Positions 1-7,992 of a stretch of DNA of 18,808 nt are shown here, in pieces. Both the position numbers and the translations under genes were made by a program. The notes beneath the pieces were generated by a model. It made no database searches and was not told the origin of the DNA. It saw only the letters and a program-made list of their open reading frames with translations. The stretch's first letter is position 1, and each line of letters opens with the position of its first letter. Origin of the DNA: an uncultured Halieaceae bacterium (GTDB taxonomy: Bacteria; Pseudomonadota; Gammaproteobacteria; Pseudomonadales; Halieaceae); the NCBI GenBank assembly GCA_938045215.1, contig CALINF010000017.1, positions 1 to 18,808 of the forward strand. Direction: 5' to 3'.

Positions 1-815
1 GTCGTGGTACCGGCTTTATAGCTGTCTTGCCACTTTATCGCATCTTCTGCAAACAACAGTATCACCGTTGAGCCCAGCTTGAAGCGCCCCATCTCCTCAC
101 CTTTCTCTAGGTGAATCGATTCAGGTGCGGCGGTGTAGTCATGCAGATGCGGCATTGTGGGTGGCGGCGCTACCTGACCCGACCAGACCGTTTCTATTCC
201 GGCAACGATCATAGCCCCCACCAGGATCATCGCCATAGGCCCCACCTCCGTATCGAAGTAGCAAACAAGACGCTCATTGCGCGCAAACAGGCGATCCACG
301 TTCTCCGCCGTTGTGCCGTTTACGGAGAAGAGCTTGCCGGGGATATAACAGGTTGCGGTCAGAGTACCGGCAATAGGCATATGCACCCTATGGTAGTCAC
401 GCGGTGACAGATAAATGGTAGCGAAGTCCCCATCTTTAAACTCAATGGCACGTTCCAAGTCACCACCCAACAGTTCAGTAGTAGAAAAACACTGACCCTT
501 GGCCTGGAATATCCGCCCTCCCTCTATCTCGCCCAGCTGGCTGATGGCGCCATCGGCAGGGCAAACAATCGGGGCATCGGCAACGGGACGTGCGTCTTCT
601 TTCAGGGCGCGCGTGAAGAATGCATTGAAATGGGCGTATGCCTCGATATCGGCCTCAACCGCCTCGCTCATATCAACACGAAAATGTGCGACGAACTGCT
701 TTATCACCCAGTTTTTCAGCCAAAGCGGGTACCGCAGTTCTGCCAGATAGCCCATCATTCGTGAGAGCAGATGCTGCGGCACAACGTGTTGTAGAAAAAT
801 GAAAAGTGAATCCAT
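1..815 (-). CDS. psd: Phosphatidylserine decarboxylase proenzyme, 3'-truncated by window edge
   Basis: Decarboxylates phosphatidylserine to phosphatidylethanolamine at the inner membrane, the last step of PE synthesis. The reading frame starts at ATG 815-813 (MDSLFIFLQHVVPQHLLSR) and stays open for 271 codons to the left edge. It carries the family landmarks: PADGAISQLG, SPRDYHRVHMP (the His of the self-cleavage triad), PGKLFSVN, LFARNER, and the GRFKLGST motif with L247-G248-S249-T250. In the family the proenzyme cuts itself between that Gly and Ser, and the Ser becomes the pyruvoyl group. The E. coli enzyme has 322 residues and many homologues about 285, so probably only a short C-terminal piece is missing. 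AGGA lies just upstream of the start. The gene is divergent from the exported protein at 864, with a 48-bp shared upstream region. Identification is secure; the missing end is outside the window. Confidence 0.96.
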   Translation of the reverse strand, partial: MDSLFIFLQHVVPQHLLSRMMGYLAELRYPLWLKNWVIKQFVAHFRVDMSEAVEADIEAYAHFNAFFTRALKEDARPVADAPIVCPADGAISQLGEIEGGRIFQAKGQCFSTTELLGGDLERAIEFKDGDFATIYLSPRDYHRVHMPIAGTLTATCYIPGKLFSVNGTTAENVDRLFARNERLVCYFDTEVGPMAMILVGAMIVAGIETVWSGQVAPPPTMPHLHDYTAAPESIHLEKGEEMGRFKLGSTVILLFAEDAIKWQDSYKAGTT

Positions 816-863
816 AAATCCTAGTGTATCCTTGTCGTGGAGAAAGAAAAGGCAAGCTAAAAC

Positions 864-1859
864 GTGAAGAACTGGCTCTGTATCCTGCTGTTACTGCCTG
901 CGCTCGCCGCAGCGCAGCAAGAAGAGGATACCATCAATGGCTGGGAAGCGGCCGAGCCCGATGAGGAGCTGGAACTCGATGCCAACTGGATCGACGAATC
1001 CCATGCCGTGGCCACCGATCATGCTCAGGCTCTCACCGAATGGATGGACAACTTCTTTGGTGATCCCGAATACAACCTGGAGCAGGCCGAGTCTCAACTG
1101 CGTCTCGAAATCATCGACGATTGGGACGATGAGGATGGCAACGACGTATCCTTTCGCCTGAGAGGCAAAGTCCAGCTTCCCAAGATTTCCAAGCGCCTGG
1201 ACCTTGTCTTCTCGGGAGAAGATTCCGATTTGGACAGCGCAGAAGACAGGCGCAACAACGACGATGGTATTGCACTGCAATACAAACTGAACGAGGGCCG
1301 TCGAAGCCGCTTTGATCTCACACTGGGCTGGTCATCTGGTCCGAAACCGGGTGTGAAGTACCGCTATCAAGGTTCATTCGATGAACGTAGCAGCTACCGG
1401 TTCATTGAGCGTGTGCAGTACGAGATAGATGACGGCTTTATCAGCAGCAGCCAACTCGACCTCAACCGCTCTCTCAGTCCCGACAATCTCCTCCAATGGA
1501 GCAATAGGATCACCTACGGTGAGAGTACAGATGGCGTCGAATGGCGCAGCCGCGTTGCTCTGAGGCAGAGGCGCAATACAGACAGCGCAAAACCATCTGC
1601 TCTGAGCTACATCGCCGCGGTCAATGGCGTGACCAGCCCGCATAGCTTCGTCAAAAACTACCGCCTTGCTCTGTTGTGGCGACGGCAATTCTATCGCGAT
1701 TATCTGTTTGTTGAACTTGAGCCTGGCTACAACTTCCGCAAGCGCAACAATGCTGATAGTCGCAACAACGTGTTGAGCATGACCGTCAGGCTTGAGATCG
1801 CATTGCAACGCGATCTGCGCAAGGTGCGAAAACCCCGGTCAGCTGTCACTGGGGACTAG
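864..1859 (+). CDS. Exported beta-rich protein, putative outer-membrane protein
   Basis: A 331-residue protein of unknown function. It has a clear Sec signal peptide (MKNWLCILLLLPALAAA, cleavage near residue 17), then a very acidic stretch to about residue 100 (runs such as EEDT, DEELELD, DDWDDEDGND). The remaining two thirds consist of alternating polar and hydrophobic stretches ending in aromatic or charged residues, for example SFRLRGKVQLP, RFDLTLGWSSG, YLFVELEPGYNFRK and VLSMTVRLEIALQRD. That pattern suits amphipathic beta strands of an outer-membrane barrel or a beta-rich periplasmic protein. The predicted start is GTG at 864 with AAAAGG about 11 bases upstream and GGAGAAAG further back; no better ATG is in frame. 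It is divergent from psd and ends 107 bp before the convergent phoH gene. No enzymatic motif was recognised. Reality of the gene is well supported by the signal peptide and length; the barrel assignment is inference. Confidence 0.8.
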   Translation: MKNWLCILLLLPALAAAQQEEDTINGWEAAEPDEELELDANWIDESHAVATDHAQALTEWMDNFFGDPEYNLEQAESQLRLEIIDDWDDEDGNDVSFRLRGKVQLPKISKRLDLVFSGEDSDLDSAEDRRNNDDGIALQYKLNEGRRSRFDLTLGWSSGPKPGVKYRYQGSFDERSSYRFIERVQYEIDDGFISSSQLDLNRSLSPDNLLQWSNRITYGESTDGVEWRSRVALRQRRNTDSAKPSALSYIAAVNGVTSPHSFVKNYRLALLWRRQFYRDYLFVELEPGYNFRKRNNADSRNNVLSMTVRLEIALQRDLRKVRKPRSAVTGD

Positions 1860-1928
1860 CGGGCAAGAGAAGACCCAATAGCGCTCCTCTGCCCATTGGA
1901 TAGCAACGTGTCATGAGGTATTCTTTTT

Positions 1929-1961
1929 GAAGCCAGATGCAGAAACACTGCACCTGGCTTC
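1929..1961. terminator. Inverted repeat between convergent genes, weak terminator candidate
   Basis: GAAGCCAG (1929-1936) pairs perfectly with CTGGCTTC (1954-1961). Inside it TGCAG pairs with CTGCA after one A-C mismatch, leaving an AAACA loop. The hairpin lies between the stop of the exported protein gene (1859) and the stop of the convergent phoH gene (1969-1967), so it could end both transcripts. Neither side has a good U-tract: T's precede it on the plus strand (1923-1928) but do not follow it. It may therefore be a 3'-end stabiliser rather than a classic intrinsic terminator. Confidence 0.4.
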
Positions 1962-1966
1962 ATGCA

Positions 1967-3403
1967 CTACAGATTTTCTTCTGCGAACGCTGCCAGCCGG
2001 CTCCGCACAATGCCATTTACATGCATGATGCCCGCGTGTGGATATACCTTACTGCGCTCCACCAAATACGTCAGGCCCGAGGTCAGCGGTGAGATATACT
2101 TATTGTCGATCTGAGCCAGGTTGCCCAACACAACTATCTTGGAGTCAGCACCCACACGACTGATCACCGACTTCAGCTGAAACTGGGTAAGCCCCTGGCT
2201 CTCATCGATTATGATGTAGGCGTTATTAAATGACCGGCCGCGCATAAAATTCAACGACTTGAACTGGATGTTCGCCCGCTCCTTTACGTACTCGATGCTG
2301 CCATGACAGGACTCGTCGGTGCCATGCAGAATCTCAAGGTTGTCGTCGAAGGCCGCCAGCCAGGGAGCCATTTTCTCTTCCTCTGTACCGGGCAGAAATC
2401 CTATATCCTCGGCAATAGGCGGCGTTGATCTGGCAACAATCAGCTTGTTGTACTTTTTCTGCTCCAAAATGGCATGCAAGCCGTAGGCGAGCGCGATCAA
2501 GGTTTTACCCGACCCGGCAGGCCCTGTCATCACTGTCATATCCACGTTGTCGTCGTCGATCAGAGCCATGGCCATGGCCTGCTCCAGATTGCGCGGCGAC
2601 ATACCCCAGAAGCGCTTGTTCATAAGGTTGTCACGGCTGTCGCAGCGAAGATACACAAACTCGCTGTCGACGCGCTTCACAAATGCGATGAACTCCTGAT
2701 CATCGTGGACAAACATATTGGGATACGCGTTCGGCAGCGATTTGCGCGGAATGCGATGCAGCGTGCAGTCACCCTCGCGCAGTGTGTCTACCTCGGATAT
2801 TGTGCTCCAGAAATCGCCCTCAACGTGCTCGTAGCCTTTTGCCAGCAGATCGATATCGTCCAGCACACGATCCCTGCGGTAGTCTTCCACATGTAAAAGA
2901 CCCGATCCTTTGGCCTTGATTCGCATATTGATGTCTTTGGTAATCAGGCACACAAACTCATTCGGGTTCTCTGCCTGTAATCGCAACGCCACGTTGATAA
3001 TGCGATTGTCGTTAGCCTGATCCTGAGTGACATCGAGAAACGGCACAGAGCTATCTTCGCTGAGTAACTGATCGGGGAAAATCGCCAGTGTGCCCGATTG
3101 TCCCTCGAAACATGAGCCGGGCACTTCCACTCCTTCCTGAATTTCCTGAGGCGAGGCTGCATCAACCACTTTGTCTATCATCTGAATCGCGATTCGCGCC
3201 TCGCGACTCACGGTTTTGTCGCGCCGGTCCTTGATATGATCGAGCTCTTCGAGGACGGTCATCGGAATGACCACGTGATGTTCATTAAAAGCGGTTACCG
3301 CAGTAGGATCGTGTAGCAGCACGTTCGTATCCAGAACGTAAGTTTTTTTGATGACTGGTTTCAGGTTGGTTTTTTCTACGCGCAGGGCGGAGCCTGAGTC
3401 CAT
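1967..3403 (-). CDS. PIN domain-PhoH family ATPase/ribonuclease (PhoH2 type)
   Basis: A 478-residue two-domain protein. The N-terminal PIN nuclease domain (about residues 20-175) has the expected acidic residues: D25 in YVLDTNVLLHD, E52/E53 in VLEELDHIKD, D132 in ANDNRI and D157 in ITKDINM. The C-terminal PhoH ATPase domain (about 268-478) has Walker A GPAGSGKT at 294-301, Walker B YIIIDESQ with D400-E401, and the downstream LGNLAQID motif. Proteins with this fusion (PhoH2, mycobacterial and Bacillus YlaK-type) are described as ATP-dependent RNA helicase/RNases. The start is ATG 3403-3401, with GAGGA 7 bases upstream. It transcribes away from the RNase II gene across a 449-bp gap. All active-site acids are present, so activity is expected. 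The cellular substrate cannot be told from sequence. The name phoH alone would hide the PIN domain. Confidence 0.94.
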   Translation of the reverse strand: MDSGSALRVEKTNLKPVIKKTYVLDTNVLLHDPTAVTAFNEHHVVIPMTVLEELDHIKDRRDKTVSREARIAIQMIDKVVDAASPQEIQEGVEVPGSCFEGQSGTLAIFPDQLLSEDSSVPFLDVTQDQANDNRIINVALRLQAENPNEFVCLITKDINMRIKAKGSGLLHVEDYRRDRVLDDIDLLAKGYEHVEGDFWSTISEVDTLREGDCTLHRIPRKSLPNAYPNMFVHDDQEFIAFVKRVDSEFVYLRCDSRDNLMNKRFWGMSPRNLEQAMAMALIDDDNVDMTVMTGPAGSGKTLIALAYGLHAILEQKKYNKLIVARSTPPIAEDIGFLPGTEEEKMAPWLAAFDDNLEILHGTDESCHGSIEYVKERANIQFKSLNFMRGRSFNNAYIIIDESQGLTQFQLKSVISRVGADSKIVVLGNLAQIDNKYISPLTSGLTYLVERSKVYPHAGIMHVNGIVRSRLAAFAEENL

Positions 3404-3852
3404 AGACTAGTCCTCGTTGTGGTTTCAGTCGCTAAGGGTCGGGGTATTGCCGCATTGGCAATTGAGATCGCAGAAACCGCTCGCACCGACTTGTCCCGAA
3501 GGCTATCAGAGCAGAATTTGCAAATAGGATGTGAACAAGGCAGAGATAAAAAAGAGCGCGAATAAGTCCTGAGCAGGGGAAGCTCGAAGGCAGCGCATAC
3601 GCGCTTGTTGTGCGTGGCACGCGGGTAAGACATACCTACTCCAACCCGCGTCCGGAAGTTGTTCAAATGGCGCTTCCCGGATAATTGCAACGAAGTGCTT
3701 GCAACTGATTATCAAACCGATCAGTCACCGCTGTCAATCGCCGTTGAGAATTAGTTTCAGCATTGCCAATGATTACGATTGCGCCCTGACAGCGCGCGGT
3801 ATTTCAGTTACGATGCTGGGCTTATGTCACGTAAATAAGTGCAGTTCCCAAC
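3404..3852. other. 449-bp gene-free region between divergent phoH-like and rnb genes
   Basis: No convincing gene is seen here. The short open frames in it (for example minus 3506-3715) are mutually overlapping, compositionally odd and lack ribosome binding sites. The stretch must hold the promoters and 5' leaders of both flanking genes, but I see no strong sigma70 pair on either strand. TTGAGA at about 3743 followed by AATGAT is the best weak candidate for rnb. TTGCAAC occurs twice in direct orientation (3685-3691 and 3699-3705), a 14-base period that could be an operator. A GC-rich imperfect repeat lies near 3595-3630. The length leaves room for a small RNA or a long regulated leader, but nothing was identified. 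Confidence 0.6.
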
Positions 3853-5967
3853 ATGCTCAATCAGGACTCCCTCGCCCAGCTCAAGGGATTGAAAACCAAG
3901 ATGGAGGCCGAGAAGGAAATTGCCGAGGCCGTCGTCAAAGGTACGCAGGCTCGCTACGGCTTTGCTGTGCTCGATGATGGTAGGGAAATCTTCATTCCTC
4001 CAGATGAAATGCTCAAAGCGTTTCCAAATGACCGGGTCCGCGTATGCATTCGCCCCGGCAAAGACAACAAGACCATCGCCGACATCGAACGCCTCGTCAG
4101 CAGCCCTCTAAGTGAGTTCACCGGCCGCTGTGTGCGCAAGGGTAAAGCCATCTTCGTACAACCGGACCTTGAGCAACTCAAGCGCTGGCTGTTCATTCCC
4201 CCGCATGCACGCAACGGCGTCAAGGAGGGCGACTTCATTCGCTGCGCCATCCTCAGGCACCCCATAAAGGACGGCAAGCCCCAGGCTAAGGTGCTTGAGG
4301 TCCTGGGCAACACATCAACGCCAGGCATCGAGAATACCTACGCCATCGCACGCTTTGGCTTGAAAGGAGAGTGGAGCAGTGCCAGCCAGAACGAACTGCA
4401 ACAACGCCTGGCTTCCTTTGACCCACTAAAAACCGGCCAACGCCGGGATCTGACCGATCTGGAATTTGTCACGATCGATGCTGCCAAAACTCAGGATATC
4501 GACGACGCACTCTATGCCGACATCAGCAGCGACGGCTGGACGCTGTTCGTGGCGATAGCCGATCCAACGGCCTATATTCCGGCAGACTCCGGGCTTAGAA
4601 AGGATGTCGCTGAACATGGCACGTCAGTGTATTTCCACGGCAACGTACTACCCATGCTGCCCGACGCACTGTCTCAGGACACCTGCGCGTTGTCAGAAGG
4701 TGACAACCGGCCGGCGCTGGTATGCAAGCTGGCCGTTTCCGACAGCGGTGAGGTTGGTGAATTCGAATTTATCGAGGCCACCATACGATCACGTGCCAAA
4801 CTGTCTTACTACGGCGTCGACCGCTATCTGTCTGGGCAATATGACGAGCTGATGAGTCATGCCACTCCACTGGAAGCGCTGTATCAGGTCTACAGGGCTC
4901 TTCGCGGACGGCGAGAGCAGCACGAGTTGGTTATGGAAGAGCGCAGCGAATATCGCTGGATCCTCAACGACAATAAGCAGATTGAGAACATAGAGTCCTA
5001 CGAAAAATTGCTGTCGCAGAAGCTTGTTGAAGAATGTATGGTCGCAACCAATCGCTGCGCGGCTCGCTTTCTCACCGAGCACAATGCCAGCGGCCCCTTC
5101 GTTGGTCACCCGGGATTTCGGCCTGATCGACTTGATGAGGCACGAAAATTCCTCGACATGCATGCACCAAAAGTCGCCACCGAGTCGCTAGACACTGTAG
5201 CGGGGTATCGCACGGTGATGCAGCACCTGTCGAACTCCAGCAGCGCGTTGCCATTGCGCGCCATGGTGAACCGACTGCTAACACGCGCGGAACTTGTCAC
5301 CACCAGCGCCCCACATATGGGGATGGCGCTGCCTAGCTACACCAACTGCACTTCACCGCTACGCCGATATGTGGACTTCCTTGCACACCTGCAGATCAAA
5401 TCGATCCTGCAGGGTCAGTCAAATGGGCTGGTCGATCAGCCGGAACTGGACGCGCTGGCAACGAAGATAGCCAGCACCAGGGCCGCAACGACAATGGCAG
5501 AGCGCTGGTTGGCAGGAAATTATCTGACACGCACAAGCTCTGACGGTAGCGTATTGCCTGGCAAGATTTCTCACATCAACAGCAGTGGTTTCAACGTACG
5601 TCTTTCAGCGTCAGGACTTGAAGGCTTTGTGGATCTGCGCAAGGATCCGGAGAAGTTCAGCTACGATAAATGGACTGCCAGCCTTACCAGCACGAGCAGA
5701 CGCTTCCAGCTAGATCAACCGGTCGACGTGCGCTTTGGCGGTGTCGATGAAGACCAGCAATATCAGGCAAATTTCAAACTGGTAGAGAACTGCGGGCTGA
5801 AGCCGCCAAAGGCAGAGCCCACGCGGGACAACGCTGCAGACTTGAAGAAGGACGCAGGCGGTGCCGACTCAGACGCTGCAACCGGGTCCGCGGTGAGTAC
5901 GACTCGCACTGACAACACTGAAGATACAACCAAAAATGCGACAGCAGGAAGTGAAGACGCTTCCTGA
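3853..5967 (+). CDS. rnb: Exoribonuclease II
   Basis: Processive 3'-to-5' hydrolytic exoribonuclease that degrades single-stranded RNA to mononucleotides in the cytoplasm. It aligns in order with E. coli RNase II as I recall it. The N-terminal cold-shock domain includes VVKGTQARYGFAVLDD. The RNB catalytic core has FVTIDAAKTQDIDDALYA with metal-binding D209, D215, D217 and D218, then IADPTAYI and PMLPDALS. TSPLRRYVDFLAHLQ lies near residue 500, and a C-terminal S1 domain near 568-650 (LPGKISHINSSGFNV). The protein has 704 residues against 644 in E. coli. The excess is mainly a low-complexity tail after about residue 650, rich in Asp, Thr, Ala and Lys. Its N-terminus matches E. coli RNase II, which supports ATG 3853 despite a poor Shine-Dalgarno. 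The shorter N-terminus and single CSD-like region argue for RNase II over RNase R. Confidence 0.92.
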   Translation: MLNQDSLAQLKGLKTKMEAEKEIAEAVVKGTQARYGFAVLDDGREIFIPPDEMLKAFPNDRVRVCIRPGKDNKTIADIERLVSSPLSEFTGRCVRKGKAIFVQPDLEQLKRWLFIPPHARNGVKEGDFIRCAILRHPIKDGKPQAKVLEVLGNTSTPGIENTYAIARFGLKGEWSSASQNELQQRLASFDPLKTGQRRDLTDLEFVTIDAAKTQDIDDALYADISSDGWTLFVAIADPTAYIPADSGLRKDVAEHGTSVYFHGNVLPMLPDALSQDTCALSEGDNRPALVCKLAVSDSGEVGEFEFIEATIRSRAKLSYYGVDRYLSGQYDELMSHATPLEALYQVYRALRGRREQHELVMEERSEYRWILNDNKQIENIESYEKLLSQKLVEECMVATNRCAARFLTEHNASGPFVGHPGFRPDRLDEARKFLDMHAPKVATESLDTVAGYRTVMQHLSNSSSALPLRAMVNRLLTRAELVTTSAPHMGMALPSYTNCTSPLRRYVDFLAHLQIKSILQGQSNGLVDQPELDALATKIASTRAATTMAERWLAGNYLTRTSSDGSVLPGKISHINSSGFNVRLSASGLEGFVDLRKDPEKFSYDKWTASLTSTSRRFQLDQPVDVRFGGVDEDQQYQANFKLVENCGLKPPKAEPTRDNAADLKKDAGGADSDAATGSAVSTTRTDNTEDTTKNATAGSEDAS

Positions 5968-5974
5968 TTTGAAC

Positions 5975-5994
5975 GAAGACGCCTAAGCGTTTTT
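5975..5994 (+). terminator. Candidate intrinsic terminator of rnb
   Basis: GAAGACGC (5975-5982), loop CTAA, then GCGTTTTT (5987-5994). The stem pairs through its core (ACGC with GCGT) and continues with A-T and G-U pairs into the T-run. It starts 8 bases after the rnb stop codon. The loop contains the stop codon of the convergent small gene, so its last codons lie within the hairpin. The stem is short and wobble-containing, so strength is uncertain. Confidence 0.5.
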
Positions 5995-6297
5995 GCTGGA
6001 ATGCAGCGTAGCAGATGGCGTACCTGCCACGAAAGGCGGCAGTGAAGGGATTAATTGCTGTTGCACGTCGGCCACGAGATGAATCATCTCCGCAACACCC
6101 AGTGCCCGCAGGTAGTCTCCCATGTCGCTGTGACTATCAAATGCCACGTTAGCGTCAGCCAAGCGCAGTGCCTGAATGATGAGCAACTCCTGGCTACTGT
6201 ATTGAGCGCTTTCCCCAAAGATCAGCTTGGTGAATGTATCGACGATTGCCATCTCACTCACGCTGTCAGTTTGTTTCGTCAAATATGCCCGCTGCAT
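5983..6297 (-). CDS. Small conserved-looking hypothetical protein
   Basis: I do not recognise this protein. The chosen start, ATG 6297-6295, gives 104 residues and has AGGGA six bases upstream. An ATG nine codons earlier (6324) has no clear ribosome binding site. A later Met (6252, MAIVDTFTKLIFGES) would give 89 residues and may be where the conserved part begins. The body is a soluble, mostly helical-looking sequence (SSQELLIIQALRLADANVAF, then DMGDYLRALGVAEMIHLVAD) with a Pro/Ser/Ala tail. There is no signal peptide or membrane segment and no metal-binding motif. It lies 208 bp downstream of asnS on the same strand and ends 15 bp from the convergent rnb stop. Support is ordinary composition, a plausible start and the otherwise empty space; a search is needed to prove it is a gene. 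Confidence 0.6.
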   Translation of the reverse strand: MQRAYLTKQTDSVSEMAIVDTFTKLIFGESAQYSSQELLIIQALRLADANVAFDSHSDMGDYLRALGVAEMIHLVADVQQQLIPSLPPFVAGTPSATLHSSKNA

Positions 6298-6493
6298 AAC
6301 CCTTCCCTGCTTGTTGAATCGCATCCATCGCGGTCAACTACCATGCTTTGATATTGAGTATGGACCAGAGAACCATCACCGCTGGCTAAAAAATAGGCAA
6401 TATTTCACAATTCAGGCGAGAAAACGTTGGTGTTTCCCCAATTTGGGTCATGTTTGGCAGCCTGATGAGCGCTCTCAAGGAACGCTGAACCAA

Positions 6494-6517
6494 GCACGCA
6501 GATAACAACCTGCGCGC
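6494..6517 (-). terminator. Weak terminator candidate downstream of asnS
   Basis: Read on the minus strand, GCGCGCAG (6517-6510), an 8-base loop, then CTGCGTGC (6501-6494) pair over eight positions with one G-U. The hairpin begins 15 bases after the asnS stop and is followed by TTGGTTCA, a poor U-tract. It is placed correctly to end the asnS transcript, but the evidence is the inverted repeat alone. Confidence 0.35.
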
Positions 6518-6532
6518 GAGAAAGGTGCCAAA

Positions 6533-7930
6533 TCAGAAGTGTGCGCTACCGGGTGTGCGGGGAAAGGGGATCGCATCGCGCACGTTTTCCATCCCGGTCA
6601 CATAGTTGAGCAAGCGCTCGAAGCCCAGGCCAAAACCCGCATGTGGCACGGTGCCAAAGCGCCTCAGATCCCGATACCACCACAGCTCGTCGCGCAGATG
6701 CGGATCCATACGAGCGTCGAGCACATCGAGGCGCTCTTCACGCTGGCTGCCGCCGATAATTTCACCGATACCCGGTGCCAGCACATCCATGGCAGCTACA
6801 GTTTTGTCGTCGTCGTTCAGGCGCATATAAAACGCCTTGATATCCTTGGGATAATTCATGAGGACAACAGGGCGGCCAACATGCTTTTCGGCCAGGTAGC
6901 GCTCATGCTCTGACGCCAGGTCAACGCCCCATTCAACGGGAAACTCAAATTTCTCTCCGCTGTTTTTCAGGATCGTGATGGCATCGGTATACTCAAGTCG
7001 CTCGAAATTGTTGTCGATTACCGTGCGCAGTCGATCGATCACGGTGTTATCAATTCGCTGCGCGAAGAAAGCCATGTCGTCCTCGCACTCATCCAGCACC
7101 CGAGTAAAGACATGCTTGAGCAAAGCCTCGGCCAGGTCTGCGTTGTCATTGAGGTCGGCAAAGGCGATCTCAGGCTCTACCATCCAGAACTCTGCCAGAT
7201 GTCGACTGGTGTTGGAGTTTTCAGCGCGGAACGTGGGGCCGAATGTGTAAACTTTACTCATTGCAAGGCAGTAAGACTCTACTTCCAGCTGACCGCTGAC
7301 GGTTAGAAAGGCATCGCCGGCAAAGAAATCCTCGCGATAGTCGACCTCACCCTTATCGGTGCGCGGTAGATTGGCCATATCCAGAGTACTTACGCGGAAC
7401 AGCTCACCTGCCCCCTCGCAATCGCTACCGGTAATAATGGGCGTGTTGATCCAGTTGAAGCCCTCGCTATGAAAGTAGTTATGAATTGCGTTGGCGAGCG
7501 TGGTACGAACCCGCGTAATCGCACCAAATGTATTCGTGCGCGGGCGCAAATGCGCCTGGGTGCGCAGGTATTCAAACGTGTGGCGCTTCTTGGCAATCGG
7601 GTAGCTTTCGGCATCATCCACCCAGCCCACCACTTCAACGGATGTCGCCTGAATCTCTACACTCTGCCCCTTTCCCTGGGACTCCACCAGCTCACCGGTC
7701 ACAATGACCGAACAACCCGTAGATAACTTCAGAATCTCATTTTCGTAGTTCGACAGTTCGCTGGGGACCACGGCCTGAATGGCATCAAATGCCGACCCGT
7801 CATGAACCGCTAAAAAAGAGATGCCGGCTTTGGAATCTCGTTTGCTGCGCAACCAACCCTTCACAGTAACGGTTTTTCCCAGTTGTTCGCGGGCTTTTAG
7901 GGCAGCAGCTACAGACAGAAATTCAGACAT
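6533..7930 (-). CDS. asnS: Asparaginyl-tRNA synthetase
   Basis: Class IIb aminoacyl-tRNA synthetase charging tRNA-Asn with asparagine in the cytoplasm. It has 465 residues, the normal bacterial length. The N-terminal OB-fold anticodon-binding domain (about 18-105) begins VTVKGWLRSKRDSKAGISF. The catalytic domain contains ITGSDCEGAGELFRV, the LTVSGQLEVESY stretch, and motif 2 TFRAENSNTSRHLAEFWM with its ATP-binding Arg at 235. Motif 3 is GFGLGFERLL with Arg439, and the usual RDAIPFPRTPGSAHF C-terminus follows. The Asn-specific sequence through these motifs distinguishes it from AspRS and LysRS. The start is ATG 7930-7928 with AGGA 10 bases upstream. It follows the SYLF gene by 62 bp on the same strand. 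I see no strong promoter in that gap, so read-through is possible. Confidence 0.97.
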   Translation of the reverse strand: MSEFLSVAAALKAREQLGKTVTVKGWLRSKRDSKAGISFLAVHDGSAFDAIQAVVPSELSNYENEILKLSTGCSVIVTGELVESQGKGQSVEIQATSVEVVGWVDDAESYPIAKKRHTFEYLRTQAHLRPRTNTFGAITRVRTTLANAIHNYFHSEGFNWINTPIITGSDCEGAGELFRVSTLDMANLPRTDKGEVDYREDFFAGDAFLTVSGQLEVESYCLAMSKVYTFGPTFRAENSNTSRHLAEFWMVEPEIAFADLNDNADLAEALLKHVFTRVLDECEDDMAFFAQRIDNTVIDRLRTVIDNNFERLEYTDAITILKNSGEKFEFPVEWGVDLASEHERYLAEKHVGRPVVLMNYPKDIKAFYMRLNDDDKTVAAMDVLAPGIGEIIGGSQREERLDVLDARMDPHLRDELWWYRDLRRFGTVPHAGFGLGFERLLNYVTGMENVRDAIPFPRTPGSAHF

Positions 7931-7992
7931 GGAATCGGGGTCCTGAAGGTGTTCGAATAGCCGCGCAGGATACCGAAATGCCAGACACAGGG

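Noticed and set aside
2474..2896. 140-residue plus-strand open frame inside the PIN-PhoH gene
   Set aside because: It is the antisense shadow of a well-supported gene; its product has no recognisable domain.
3506..3715. 69-residue minus-strand open frame upstream of phoH
   Set aside because: It overlaps other short frames, is cysteine- and leucine-rich by chance composition, and has no clear ribosome binding site.
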